Origin: CAVQDV01 sp963711375
GTDB taxonomy: Bacteria > Pseudomonadota > Gammaproteobacteria > Coxiellales > Coxiellaceae
Direction: 5' to 3'
Assembly (NCBI GenBank): GCA_963711375.1
Contig: CAVQDV010000005.1
Coordinates: forward strand, 1,860,001-1,924,000
DNA: 64,000 nt
The notes under the pieces were generated by a model, which made no database searches, was not told the origin of the DNA, and saw nothing but the letters and a program-made list of their open reading frames with translations. Positions 44,803 through 53,203 of the stretch are shown piece by piece. Made by a program: the position numbers and the translations under genes. Each line of letters starts with the position of its first letter. Position 1 is the stretch's first letter.

Positions 44803-44835
44803 ATACCATGCTCATAAATCATTCTTCATGAGCTT

Positions 44836-44868
44836 AATATACCAGAGTAATATTAAGGTTTTCTTAAG
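44836..44868 (-). promoter_or_regulatory. PmrA-like box and -10 upstream of HAD-motif gene
   Basis: On the minus strand CTTAAG, AAAAC, CTTAAT (44852-44868), the second half continuing as CTTAATATT, identical to the Legionella PmrA half-site as I recall it; then TATATT (44836-44841) 10 nt after the TTAAT. Confidence 0.65.
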
Positions 44869-44918
44869 AGTTCAAGAGAGAAAAAATTATTTTTGATCGT
44901 GAGAAGCGCAGACGCCAA

Positions 44919-45266
44919 TTACACCTTTTCTTTAATGCGAGCTTTACGGCCGCTTAAATCACGGAGGTAGTACAATTTCGCACGACGAACATCGCCACGA
45001 CGAATCATATCAATTTTAGCAATTTGTGGGCTGTAAGTTTGGAAAACACGTTCAACGCCTTCACCAAAAGAAATTTTACGCACGGTAAAGCTCGAATTCA
45101 GACCGCGATTGCTTTTGGCAATAACGACGCCTTCAAAGGACTGTGTCCGTTCGCGATCGCCTTCTTTCACTTTAACTTGGACGCTGATGGTGTCGCCCGG
45201 TGAAAATGGGGTAATGGTTTTGCCTTGCATTTGCTCGGCTTCTATTGCTTGAATAATTTTACTCAT
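44919..45266 (-). CDS. rplS: 50S ribosomal protein L19
   Basis: 115 aa, full length. FSPGDTISVQVKVKEGDRERTQSFEGVVIAKSNRGLNSSFTVRKIS and the RRAKLYYLRDLSGRKARIKEK end are typical. Last gene of rpsP-rimM-trmD-rplS; its start overlaps trmD by 8 nt. Confidence 0.97.
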   Translation of the reverse strand: MSKIIQAIEAEQMQGKTITPFSPGDTISVQVKVKEGDRERTQSFEGVVIAKSNRGLNSSFTVRKISFGEGVERVFQTYSPQIAKIDMIRRGDVRRAKLYYLRDLSGRKARIKEKV

Positions 45267-46008
45267 GTGAGTTCCTCATCGATTCTGCCATATACTCATC
45301 GAGTAGCTTTTGCTCCTCGGAAGATAAGATCCGTCTTTTTAGCAGATCTCTACGCTTTTGCCAAGTGTTTCCTAAGGATTCTTTTAAGCGCCAACGGGCA
45401 ATGGCTTTGTGATCCCCACTCAAAAGCACTTTTGGCACTGGAATTCCGGCAATTTCCTCGGGGCGGGTGTAATGCGGGTAATCCAATAGACCTGTAACGA
45501 AAGAATCATTTTCGGCGGATTGATCGTGACCTAAGACGCCGGGAATCAGACGCGCGATAGCATCGATCATGACCATGGTCGGCAGTTCGCCGCCCGAAAG
45601 CACATAATCACCGATGGAATATTCTTCATCCACCTCGAGATCAATAAACCGCTGGTCGACACCTTCATAACGGCCTGAGATCAAAATAAGTCTCGGCATT
45701 TTTGCAAAATCGGCGACCAGAGCATGCGTTAGCGGCTTGCCTTGGGCCGAAAGATAAATGGTTTTAGAAGGAGTGAGGTCTTTATTTTTCGCGGCATACA
45801 AAGCCTCATGCAAGGGCTGGTAGCACATCACCATGCCAGGGCCGCCACCATAGGGACGGTCATCAACGGTTTTATGTTTATTGGTCGAAAAATCGCGTGG
45901 ATTCCAGTAGTGAATGTCAATGAGTTTTTGTGAAAGCGCTCGGCCAAGCACGCCAAATTCCATTGCAGAAAACATTTCAGGGAAAAGTGTGATGACGTCG
46001 AATTTCAT
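45259..46008 (-). CDS. trmD: tRNA (guanine37-N1)-methyltransferase
   Basis: About 249 aa, SPOUT (knotted) methyltransferase that methylates G37 next to the anticodon and prevents +1 frameshifts. Motifs: DDRPYGGGPGMVM, LISGRYEGVDQRFI, EEYSIGDYVLSGGELP. ATG at 46008 begins MKFDVITLFPEMF, the family N-terminus, one nucleotide after the rimM stop. Confidence 0.97.
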   Translation of the reverse strand: MKFDVITLFPEMFSAMEFGVLGRALSQKLIDIHYWNPRDFSTNKHKTVDDRPYGGGPGMVMCYQPLHEALYAAKNKDLTPSKTIYLSAQGKPLTHALVADFAKMPRLILISGRYEGVDQRFIDLEVDEEYSIGDYVLSGGELPTMVMIDAIARLIPGVLGHDQSAENDSFVTGLLDYPHYTRPEEIAGIPVPKVLLSGDHKAIARWRLKESLGNTWQKRRDLLKRRILSSEEQKLLDEYMAESMRNSHE

Positions 46009-46009
46009 G

Positions 46010-46510
46010 CTAATAATCGGGATCCCAATCAACGGTGATCGTTTTCGTTTTCATATCTATTTTATCGACAATGTGATTAAGGTAGGGGATGAGTGTGCGT
46101 TTTTCGCCGTTTTCCACGACAAAAACATCGTTTGCGCCTGTGCTTAATAATTTTTTAACTTCACCCAGGTATTCGCCTTTTCGATTAACTACGCGACACC
46201 CAATCAAATCATCCCAATAAAATTCATCTTCTTTTAAGGCTGGCAATTCTTCGCGGGGAATAAAAATTTCAAGATTCGCATAGTGCTTTGCGTTTTCAGG
46301 GGAGTCAATTTCACGAAATTTTACGACTAATTTGTTGCCGAGCATTTTGCTGGCTTCAAGAGTTAGCGGCTCAAATTGATTTTTGTTTTTTACAAACCAG
46401 TGATTATAAGAAAGGATTTTTTCGGCGGGTTCGGTATACGATTGTAACTTTACCCAGCCGAAAACTCCATAAGACTTGCCAACACGACCAACGACGACCT
46501 TTTGGCTCAT
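46010..46510 (-). CDS. rimM: 16S rRNA processing protein RimM
   Basis: 166 aa. N-terminal VVVGRVGKSYGVFGWVKLQSYTEP and C-terminal PRC-barrel DDLIGCRVVNRKGEYLGEVKKLLSTGANDVFVV. Helps mature the 30S head with protein S19. Its start overlaps rpsP by 4 nt. Confidence 0.95.
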   Translation of the reverse strand: MSQKVVVGRVGKSYGVFGWVKLQSYTEPAEKILSYNHWFVKNKNQFEPLTLEASKMLGNKLVVKFREIDSPENAKHYANLEIFIPREELPALKEDEFYWDDLIGCRVVNRKGEYLGEVKKLLSTGANDVFVVENGEKRTLIPYLNHIVDKIDMKTKTITVDWDPDY

Positions 46511-46926
46511 TCCGCTTTTTCTTCACTCGCGGGTGCTTCAGCTTCGCTACCAGCTTCTGCTTGCGCTTTAGCCGCAGCCGCTTTTTCAGCTTCTAGCTTT
46601 TTCTTGGCTAAAATCGCGGAGGCTTCTGATTGAGCTTTTTTGTATTCTGCTTTGGTGGGCCGAGGCGTTGGCGCCTTAACAGCAAAGCCTTGGAATTCTT
46701 TAATTAAATCGCGTACGCGCAGGGAAGGTTGAGCACCTTTGCTGATCCATTCATTTGCACGTTCTTGATTGATGGTTAAACGAGTGGCCTTACCACGCGC
46801 CATGGGGTTGTAAAACCCTAAATTTTCGATGTAGCGACCATCACGCGCGAAGCGTTGGTCTGCGACAACAACATGATAAAAAGGGCTCTTGTTGGAACCG
46901 CCCCGTGTTAAGCGTATTACTACCAT
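46507..46926 (-). CDS. rpsP: 30S ribosomal protein S16
   Basis: About 139 aa against 80-90 in most bacteria. The first 85 residues are standard (MVVIRLTRGGSNKSPFYHVV, VADQRFARDGRYIENLGFYNP). The C-terminus adds a Lys/Ala/Glu-rich tail (ILAKKKLEAEKAAAAKAQAE...), as seen in some gammaproteobacteria. The ATG at 46926 is the family start; the longer reading from 46971 is rejected. First gene of the operon, with its own promoter between the IS and the gene. Confidence 0.95.
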   Translation of the reverse strand: MVVIRLTRGGSNKSPFYHVVVADQRFARDGRYIENLGFYNPMARGKATRLTINQERANEWISKGAQPSLRVRDLIKEFQGFAVKAPTPRPTKAEYKKAQSEASAILAKKKLEAEKAAAAKAQAEAGSEAEAPASEEKAE

Positions 46927-46960
46927 TGGTTCGATAACCTCATCGTTGATTAAGGCGGCC

Positions 46961-46989
46961 ATTCTACGCAAAAAATTTGCGGATGGGAA
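46961..46989 (-). promoter_or_regulatory. rpsP operon promoter next to IS insertion
   Basis: On the minus strand TTCCCA (46984-46989), 17 nt, TAGAAT (46961-46966). The target duplication of the IS begins at the next base (46990), so everything upstream of the -35 has been displaced by 1.5 kb. Confidence 0.5.
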
Positions 46990-47005
46990 GGGCTATTTTG
47001 GGGTG

Positions 47006-48505
47006 TGTCAAACCAAAATGAAAATGTCCGCCTTTTCTCCAAAATGAAAATGTCCCCTTTTCCATCGCTTAGACCTCCCTTCTTTAGCCCAAGGGTTCCC
47101 TGCTTTCTTGCCCTGAGCTAGCTGGTTTGAACCACCTGGGCTTAAACTGCCCCCAGGGGGTCTTATGTCTATTTTGCGTTGACATTTTGGAACGCGCCAC
47201 GCAATCGATTCCTCGTTTCTTCTTCGCTACCCTCACCGGGCGCTCTATTAAAATGAAAGGAATCTTTGATTCCTTGTACCATAAGGAAATAGAACCATCT
47301 AAATGCTTCTTGACGGTGACTTTCTGCTTAGGCTGAACCCGTGCCTTCTTTTCAATTTGGTAATGTTTATTTTCAAATTGAATAGTCCAATCATTTTTAA
47401 CTTCCCTAGTGAATTCCCAGCATAAAATGTCATTTAAATTATTTTCTGCCCGCAAAGGGATGTGTGCATCTTCAGGGTTTGATGCTTCTTTCGCAAATTT
47501 CGCATTGAGTTTATTCACAAATCCTTCACTTAACATGGCGTTGGCTTCTTCGATCGTTTTAATTTTTTTAAGCTTAAGTTCCTTTACAAAACGGTCCTGA
47601 TAAACAGCATGATTTCTTTCAACACGTCCTTTTGCTTGTGGAGAATAAGCTTTTATTATTTCAATGCCTAATTTTTTACAGGCTTTTGAAAAATGCGTTA
47701 GCCACTCGGGTTCAACAAACTCCTCTCCCTCTTCGTGACGCAAGGATTTTGGGGACACATATAAACTCTTTAAATCCACATAAATAGCTAAAGGAATCCC
47801 CGCTTCTTGTATCCACCATTTTAACAGAGCAAAGGCCGCTCGCGTGGTCTCTCCCTCATCTAGAATTGCCATGGTTTTTCCCGTGGCATCATCCACCATA
47901 TTCATCAAACATTGTTTTTTATCAACGCCCTCAAGCCACGCATGTATCGAACCATCTAATTGCAGCAGTTCGCCGAATCGAGCACGTCGCGTTCGCTGTT
48001 TACGGTGCGTTTTTCGGATACGTCGTGGAAGCCATAATTTCGCCGCTTTTAACCACAGTCTTAAGGTTTCGGGGTGAACGTTGAGATGATCCTCCTCTTC
48101 TAATTTTTCAGAGGCGAATGTAGGCCCAAAATCCAAATATTTTTCCCGGTAAATCCCCAATATCTTTTCCTTCTTTTCTGCTGGATAAGCGCGTGAAGAG
48201 GTTTTACCACGACTTTTGTGGACTAGTCCTTTGTCACCATTCGCTTTGTAAACAGCAAAAATTCGTCGAAACTGTCTACTGCTTATAGCTAGCCGCTTTT
48301 TAGCATCCCTTTTGCTTATAAAGCCTGCTATCACTTGATCCAGCAGCGCTTTGCGCTGCCGCTCCTTTTTATTCATAATGAGTCTGTCCTCCATTGGAAG
48401 CTATCTCCTGTTGTCTATTGTTGAACAACAACAGGGTAGCTAGTTTTTCAAATGGGGGACATTTTCATTTTGGTCAAAAGCGGACATTATCATTTTGGAA
48501 TGACA
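47006..48505 (-). mobile_element. Intact 1500-bp insertion sequence (IS1202/ISNCY-like) with 16-bp target duplication
   Basis: Ends TGTCA...TGACA with imperfect terminal inverted repeats of about 52 bp (47006-47057 and 48454-48505), each holding two spaced CCAAAATGA-type units. The 16-bp sequence GGGCTATTTTGGGGTG flanks it on both sides (46990-47005 and 48506-48521). One transposase gene fills the element. Long target duplications are known for the IS1202 group. It sits between rpsP and the small secreted genes. Confidence 0.88.
47084..48394 (-). CDS. DDE transposase of the IS at 47006-48505
   Basis: 436 aa. N-terminal helix-turn-helix region (LLDQVIAGFISKRDAKKRLAISSRQFRRI), then an integrase-like DDE core: LLQLDGSIHAWLEG (first Asp), IPLAIYVDLKSLYVSP (second Asp), AKGRVERNHAVYQDRFVKE (Glu). 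C-terminal part reads into the end of the element. The frame is open throughout and looks functional. Two ATGs are possible (48394 with AGGAG, 48376 with GGAGG). Confidence 0.9.
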   Translation of the reverse strand: MEDRLIMNKKERQRKALLDQVIAGFISKRDAKKRLAISSRQFRRIFAVYKANGDKGLVHKSRGKTSSRAYPAEKKEKILGIYREKYLDFGPTFASEKLEEEDHLNVHPETLRLWLKAAKLWLPRRIRKTHRKQRTRRARFGELLQLDGSIHAWLEGVDKKQCLMNMVDDATGKTMAILDEGETTRAAFALLKWWIQEAGIPLAIYVDLKSLYVSPKSLRHEEGEEFVEPEWLTHFSKACKKLGIEIIKAYSPQAKGRVERNHAVYQDRFVKELKLKKIKTIEEANAMLSEGFVNKLNAKFAKEASNPEDAHIPLRAENNLNDILCWEFTREVKNDWTIQFENKHYQIEKKARVQPKQKVTVKKHLDGSISLWYKESKIPFILIERPVRVAKKKRGIDCVARSKMSTQNRHKTPWGQFKPRWFKPASSGQESREPLG

Positions 48506-48535
48506 GGGCTATTTTGGGGTGCTCTTAATTTTTGC

Positions 48536-48563
48536 AGCAATTCCCACTTTAGAGGGAATTGCT
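48536..48563. repeat. Dispersed palindrome, copy 3
   Basis: Arms AGCAATTCCCACT and AGAGGGAATTGCT; perfect 28-nt member apart from a compensated-looking change in the core. Three nt after the stop of the 48566 gene, where it may end transcription. Confidence 0.7.
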
Positions 48564-48565
48564 GA

Positions 48566-48985
48566 TTATTTTCCGTCCTTCGGTAAGGTAATGTTGACTT
48601 TCATGTTTTTGGTCCATTTTCCTTCGCTTTCCATATTGGCGTGGATTTTGGCTAGGTTATTCTCGCCATTATTTTTTACCGAAAAACTATCTTCATCGAT
48701 GAATATGGTTGGGCCTTCTCCGCTCGTTTTAAAAACGAAAGTGGCTAGGACCGGTGTTGGAAATTTTCCATCCTTATCGCTTATGCATTCGATGACACTT
48801 TCTTTGGCGGTTACGATGCATCCCTCAGGGTCAATCTTTTTCTTTTTGCTGGATAAAGTCACTTCATAGTTTTGACCAGTTTGATTATTCACTGTGAAAG
48901 TGAGGGTTTTTACTTCTGCGTTTGCGAATCCGCTTAGCGAAAGTAAGCCAAGACTGGACAGTGTTAACAAGATTAATTTTTTCAT
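48566..48985 (-). CDS. Small secreted protein, paralogue A
   Basis: 139 aa. Signal peptide MKKLILLTLSSLGLLSLSGFANA/E. The mature domain is beta-rich with two Cys (EGCIVTAKESVIEC) and the pattern 'TFTVNNQTGQNYEVTLS'. It shares its layout with the next gene (48 % of features by eye, not computed): signal, IxFxVxN start, GCI, and a late 'NLAKI/NPAKV' segment. Function unknown; probably periplasmic or released. Confidence 0.62.
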   Translation of the reverse strand: MKKLILLTLSSLGLLSLSGFANAEVKTLTFTVNNQTGQNYEVTLSSKKKKIDPEGCIVTAKESVIECISDKDGKFPTPVLATFVFKTSGEGPTIFIDEDSFSVKNNGENNLAKIHANMESEGKWTKNMKVNITLPKDGK

Positions 48986-49147
48986 TTTCTTTCTCCTTGA
49001 ATTACATCATTAGATTTTTTTGGCATCGCTGTTGGAAAGTAGGATGGTCATGAAATTGAGACCATTCAATGTATGGATTATAGCAAGGAATAAAAAAATC
49101 GCCTGAGTATGGTGTGTGGCCTTTCGTCCCTGAGAATTATTTTTTGG

Positions 49148-49582
49148 TCACTGTTGAGATTCCAGGGTAACCACTACAATGCCATTGCTGGACCAAGAGG
49201 GGTTTTCAGGTTTTAAGCTTGCGGTAACTTTAGCAGGATTGTCTTTCCCAGTAATACTAACGTTGTTATCTAAGCTAAACACCAGGTTGGGACCTGGAGC
49301 GGGAGGGGCGTGCCCTTGCGAAATACTAAAAGAGACTATGGATGTAAAGGTATGCTTTCCATCGCCATTTGAGCACTCAAAAGTATTTGGGCTATCCCCC
49401 AGAATACATCCTGGCTTGTCTGGATTAGCTGGATCATACTTAGCTTCAGAAATGGAGATTTTATAAGACGCATCATTTGGGATACTGTTTTTAACGATGA
49501 AGCTAATAGTGTTTGCGGCGGCTAAAGTACTAAATGAGAGTAGGCATAAAGCCGATGTTGAAAGTAAGCTTAATTTTTTCAT
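49148..49582 (-). CDS. Small secreted protein, paralogue B
   Basis: About 144 aa. Signal peptide MKKLSLLSTSALCLLSFSTLAAA/N, then ISFIVKNSIPNDASYKISI, a Cys pair (PGCILGD, TFECSN) and NNVSITGKDNPAKVTASL. It resembles the gene at 48566 in order and spacing, so the two are likely a tandem duplication. The ATG at 49582 follows GGGGGAAACAA; a longer reading from 49603 is not needed. Both lie between ffh and rpsP, genes that are often neighbours elsewhere. Confidence 0.62.
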   Translation of the reverse strand: MKKLSLLSTSALCLLSFSTLAAANTISFIVKNSIPNDASYKISISEAKYDPANPDKPGCILGDSPNTFECSNGDGKHTFTSIVSFSISQGHAPPAPGPNLVFSLDNNVSITGKDNPAKVTASLKPENPSWSSNGIVVVTLESQQ

Positions 49583-49649
49583 TTGTTTCCCCCAGAGTTT
49601 CATATAATAGGATTATAACATAAAACTAGAATGCTAGTGTGAAGAACGG

Positions 49650-51026
49650 TTAAAAATCTTTGGGCAGTTTGCCAAGTAAATCGGGAGGAAGCTGGCTTTT
49701 AAGATGGTTCAGCTTCTGCATCATTTTTCCGCCTTTAAATCGCTTTAGCATTTTTTGCATTTGCGTGAATTGTTTTAATAATTTATTGAGATCCTGAATA
49801 TTGGTGCCAGAGCCTAAAATAATTCGCCGCTTACGTGAACCATTAATTAAGCCTGGAAATTCCCTTTCTTTTGCCGTCATCGAATGAATCATGGCTTCCA
49901 TTTTCACAAATAATTTATCGTCCATAAAGGCTTTTGCTGCCGCGGGCACTTGCCCCATTCCGGGAAGCTTGCTCATGAGCGATTGCATGCCGCCCATTTT
50001 TTTCATTTGTTTTAATTGCATCAAGAAATCATCAAAATCAAAGCGCTTGCCTTTTTTTAATTTTTTAGCGAGTTTTTCAGCTTGTTTTTGATCGACTTTA
50101 GATTGCGCTTGCTCAACGAGGCTCACGATATCGCCCATGCCTAAAATTCGTGAGGCAATTCGATCGGGGTGGAACATTTCAAGAGCATCAATTTTTTCAC
50201 CAACACCGATAAATTTGATGGGTTTTCCGGTGATAATACGCATCGAAAGGGCCGCACCTCCGCGTGCATCGCCGTCGACCTTGGTTAAGATCACACCCGT
50301 TAAGGCCAATTTTGAATTAAAAGCATTGGCCACGTTCGCCGCATCTTGCCCGGCCATGCTGTCCACCACCAATAAGGTTTCTGTGGGTTTTGCAACTTGT
50401 GCAATATCCTGCATTTCTTGCATGAGCTCATCATCTATATGCAAACGGCCAGCGGTATCGATCAGGACAATATCAATAAACTGCTTTCGCGCATGATCGA
50501 TCGCATTTTTGGCGATGTTTGTCGGCTTGTCGCTTGGGCTGCTGGGAAAAAATTGAACGTCGATTTGCGTGGCCAGAGTGGATAATTGATCGATCGCGGC
50601 GGGACGATAAATATCCGCCGAGGTGACCAGAATCGATTTTTTCTGAGTGTTTTTGAGCCAATTCGCTAATTTTGCCAATGTGGTAGTTTTACCAGAACCC
50701 TGCAAGCCCGCCATTAAAATGACAATAGGAGGCTCGGCTCTTAAATTGAGCTCCGAGGGGGCATCACCCAAAATATGCGTGAGCTCATCTTGAACTAACT
50801 TAATCAGTGCTTCACCCGGGCGGATATTGCGAATGACTTCTTGGCCAATAGCTTTTTCGCGAACTTTTTCGATGAAAGGCGTGATGGCAGAAAGGGCCAC
50901 GTCGGCTTCAATTAATGCGTTTCGGACCTCACCGAGTGTGTCCTTAATGTTATCCTCTGTTAGGCGCCCAAGGCCCCGAATTTTATTAATGCTGTCACTT
51001 AAACGCTCTGAGAGTTTTGAAAACAT
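49650..51026 (-). CDS. ffh: Signal recognition particle protein Ffh
   Basis: 458 aa, full length. N domain (FSKLSERLSDSINKIRGLGRLTEDN), GTPase G domain with VILMAGLQGSGKTTTLAKLANWL, DTAGRLHID and TKVDGDARGGAALS, and the Met-rich M domain (about 300-458: MKKMGGMQSLMSKLPGMG) that binds 4.5S RNA and signal sequences. ATG at 51026. Divergent from the ypjD-like gene, as in many gammaproteobacteria. Confidence 0.97.
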   Translation of the reverse strand: MFSKLSERLSDSINKIRGLGRLTEDNIKDTLGEVRNALIEADVALSAITPFIEKVREKAIGQEVIRNIRPGEALIKLVQDELTHILGDAPSELNLRAEPPIVILMAGLQGSGKTTTLAKLANWLKNTQKKSILVTSADIYRPAAIDQLSTLATQIDVQFFPSSPSDKPTNIAKNAIDHARKQFIDIVLIDTAGRLHIDDELMQEMQDIAQVAKPTETLLVVDSMAGQDAANVANAFNSKLALTGVILTKVDGDARGGAALSMRIITGKPIKFIGVGEKIDALEMFHPDRIASRILGMGDIVSLVEQAQSKVDQKQAEKLAKKLKKGKRFDFDDFLMQLKQMKKMGGMQSLMSKLPGMGQVPAAAKAFMDDKLFVKMEAMIHSMTAKEREFPGLINGSRKRRIILGSGTNIQDLNKLLKQFTQMQKMLKRFKGGKMMQKLNHLKSQLPPDLLGKLPKDF

Positions 51027-51164
51027 ACACACCTCTGGATTGTAGAGCGGGGATTATAGCGGGTAGTGCTAGCAATGAGCAAGGTTACTAAAGTTCCCGC
51101 AGCAGTTCCGGCTTTAGTATTCCCAAGACTTTGCCCAAATCAAAAGAGGTGATATTGTAGCGCC

Positions 51165-51917
51165 ATGATCCTGGCATCCATTATTATTTCGCTTTTTTCC
51201 TATACTTTTGCGGTCTTTCTCCAAGGGTTCTCGCTTTCGCGCAAGTTTTGGGTTCTATTGCTGGGTGTGATTGGAGTGGGGTTTCATGGGGTGCTTCTGC
51301 ATTATTGGATTGATGGCAGTGGCGAACAGAATTTGAGTTATCTAAATCTTTTTTCTTTATCGATGTGGCTTAGCGCGATTATGGTGATCATCGTTTCAAG
51401 TGTTCGTCGAGTAGAGCTATTAACGTTAATGGTATTTCCCTTGTGTATACTTTCAGTGCTTATTGTCCCATTGTTTCCCAGTTATTATGGAGTGCAAACC
51501 CTCTCGCAACCCTTTATGTTATTCCACATTCTACTAGCGATATTTTGCTATGGAATTTTTTGTGTCATCGGGATGCTCGCCTTGTTGCTCAATTTTCAAG
51601 ACCGTTTATTACGAATAAAAAAAATAATGGTCTTAATGCAAAAATTCCCACCCCTTCAATCTCTCGAGAATTTGCTTTTCCAGATGATTGCGTTAGGATT
51701 TGCCGTATTAAGCATCGTCCTAGTGACGAGTTTTTATTTTTATTATGACATGATATGGCATAATACCTTTATTTTGCGAAAAGCAATTTTAGTATCCTTA
51801 GCCTGGATGATTTTTGGAATTTTATTGCTGGGGAGACACTTATCAGGTTGGCGAGGACGCCGGGCTGTTTATAGCACACTTTTGGGTGTGGTTTTATTGA
51901 TTTTGGTAAACACTTAA
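51165..51917 (+). CDS. ypjD: CcsA/YpjD-like cytochrome c assembly-type membrane protein
   Basis: 250 aa with eight predicted membrane helices. Belongs to the CcsA/YpjD family: the HILLAIFCYGIFCVIGMLALLLNFQDRLLR stretch and the late WHN and RHLSGWRGRRAVYST segment with conserved His and Trp. The genomic place (divergent from ffh, followed by a CorB-like gene) is the usual one for ypjD. Proposed roles are haem handling or Mg/Co export; the reaction is not established. Confidence 0.85.
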   Translation: MILASIIISLFSYTFAVFLQGFSLSRKFWVLLLGVIGVGFHGVLLHYWIDGSGEQNLSYLNLFSLSMWLSAIMVIIVSSVRRVELLTLMVFPLCILSVLIVPLFPSYYGVQTLSQPFMLFHILLAIFCYGIFCVIGMLALLLNFQDRLLRIKKIMVLMQKFPPLQSLENLLFQMIALGFAVLSIVLVTSFYFYYDMIWHNTFILRKAILVSLAWMIFGILLLGRHLSGWRGRRAVYSTLLGVVLLILVNT

Positions 51918-51933
51918 TGTAAAGGGATGAATT

Positions 51934-53196
51934 GTGATTGAAATACCAGTGAATATTTTGGTGGGCGTATTAATTTTGCTCCTGTTATTCTCGGCTTTTT
52001 TTTCCGCCTCCGAAACTGGCATGATGTCGATAAATCGCTATCGATTGCGTCATCTAGCTCGAAAAGATTTTCCTGGAGCCAGAGCGACATCGAAATTGTT
52101 AGAGCGCCCCGATCGCCTGCTCAGCGTGATACTCATTGGCAATACGTTTGCTAATATTTTGGCTGGGGCTGTAACCACTATTTTGGCCTCTAATTTTTTC
52201 GGTGATTTAGGCGTTTTATTTTCAACCATTGCCTTAACGTTTGTTGTGCTAATTTTCAGCGAAACTGCTCCAAAAACCTTTGCGGCTATTCATCCTGAAC
52301 GTGTGGCTTTTAGAGTTGCCTGGCCATTGAAATATTTATTGAAAATTTTGTATCCGCTGGTTTGGTTTGCAAATTCGATTTCCAATGGAATTTTGGCTTT
52401 ATTTCGAGTGCGGGTTGGTAGTCATCGTGTTGAGCCTTTATCATTAGAGGAGCTAACAACCCTAGTGCATGAGGCGAGCGGAAAAATCTCAAGTAATTAT
52501 CAAAAAATGCTGTTACGTATTTTGGATCTTGAGCAAGTGACTGTGGATGATGTGATGATTCCTCGAACGGAAATTTATGGTATTGATCTAAAAGATGAAT
52601 GGCCCGTTATATTAGACCGGCTCTTAAATTGTCCTTATGCCAATGTGCCACTGTATCGAGGCAGTATCGACCATGTGTTGGGTATGCTAAATTTGCGAAA
52701 AATCCTTATTTTTTTGCAAAAAAGAAGCGTTAATAAAGATGAGCTTTTGGCTGTAGCGGATAAGATTTATTTTGTTCCTGAGGGTGCAATATTGAATCGT
52801 CAATTATTAAATTTTCAGCAAGAAGACGAGGAAGCCGGTTTGGTGGTCGATGAATATGGCGATATTCAAGGCTTAATTACGTTGCAGGATGTGGTGCAAG
52901 AGGTCGTAGGTGAATTTGCACAGGATATCGATCTTGTAGAGGGAATGATTAAATTGCAAGCGGATGACACGTATATTGTGGATGCTAGAATCAATATGCG
53001 AGATCTAACACGCGCCATGCAGTGGGATTTGCCTTTAAGTGGGCCTAAGACTCTTAGCGGTTTAATTGTGGATTATTTGGAAATGATTCCGCCCGCCGGA
53101 ATTTGCTTGCGCATTGCTGGGTATCCTATCGAAATATTAAAAGTGAGAGTAAATGCCGTGCGTTTGGTGAAGGTTTTCCCGAAACTCAAAGTCTAA
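51934..53196 (+). CDS. CNNM/CorB-like transporter with CBS domains (HlyC/CorC family)
   Basis: 420 aa. N-terminal DUF21/CNNM membrane domain (LLLLFSAFFSASETGMMSINRYRLRHLA), two CBS domains (about 205-330: TVDDVMIPRTEIYGID, EAGLVVDEYGDIQGLITLQDVVQEVVG) and a CorC_HlyC C-terminal domain. Members move or sense Mg2+ and related ions. GTG start after AAAGGGA, 16 nt from ypjD: one operon. Confidence 0.92.
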   Translation: MIEIPVNILVGVLILLLLFSAFFSASETGMMSINRYRLRHLARKDFPGARATSKLLERPDRLLSVILIGNTFANILAGAVTTILASNFFGDLGVLFSTIALTFVVLIFSETAPKTFAAIHPERVAFRVAWPLKYLLKILYPLVWFANSISNGILALFRVRVGSHRVEPLSLEELTTLVHEASGKISSNYQKMLLRILDLEQVTVDDVMIPRTEIYGIDLKDEWPVILDRLLNCPYANVPLYRGSIDHVLGMLNLRKILIFLQKRSVNKDELLAVADKIYFVPEGAILNRQLLNFQQEDEEAGLVVDEYGDIQGLITLQDVVQEVVGEFAQDIDLVEGMIKLQADDTYIVDARINMRDLTRAMQWDLPLSGPKTLSGLIVDYLEMIPPAGICLRIAGYPIEILKVRVNAVRLVKVFPKLKV

Positions 53197-53203
53197 ACCC
53201 CAT

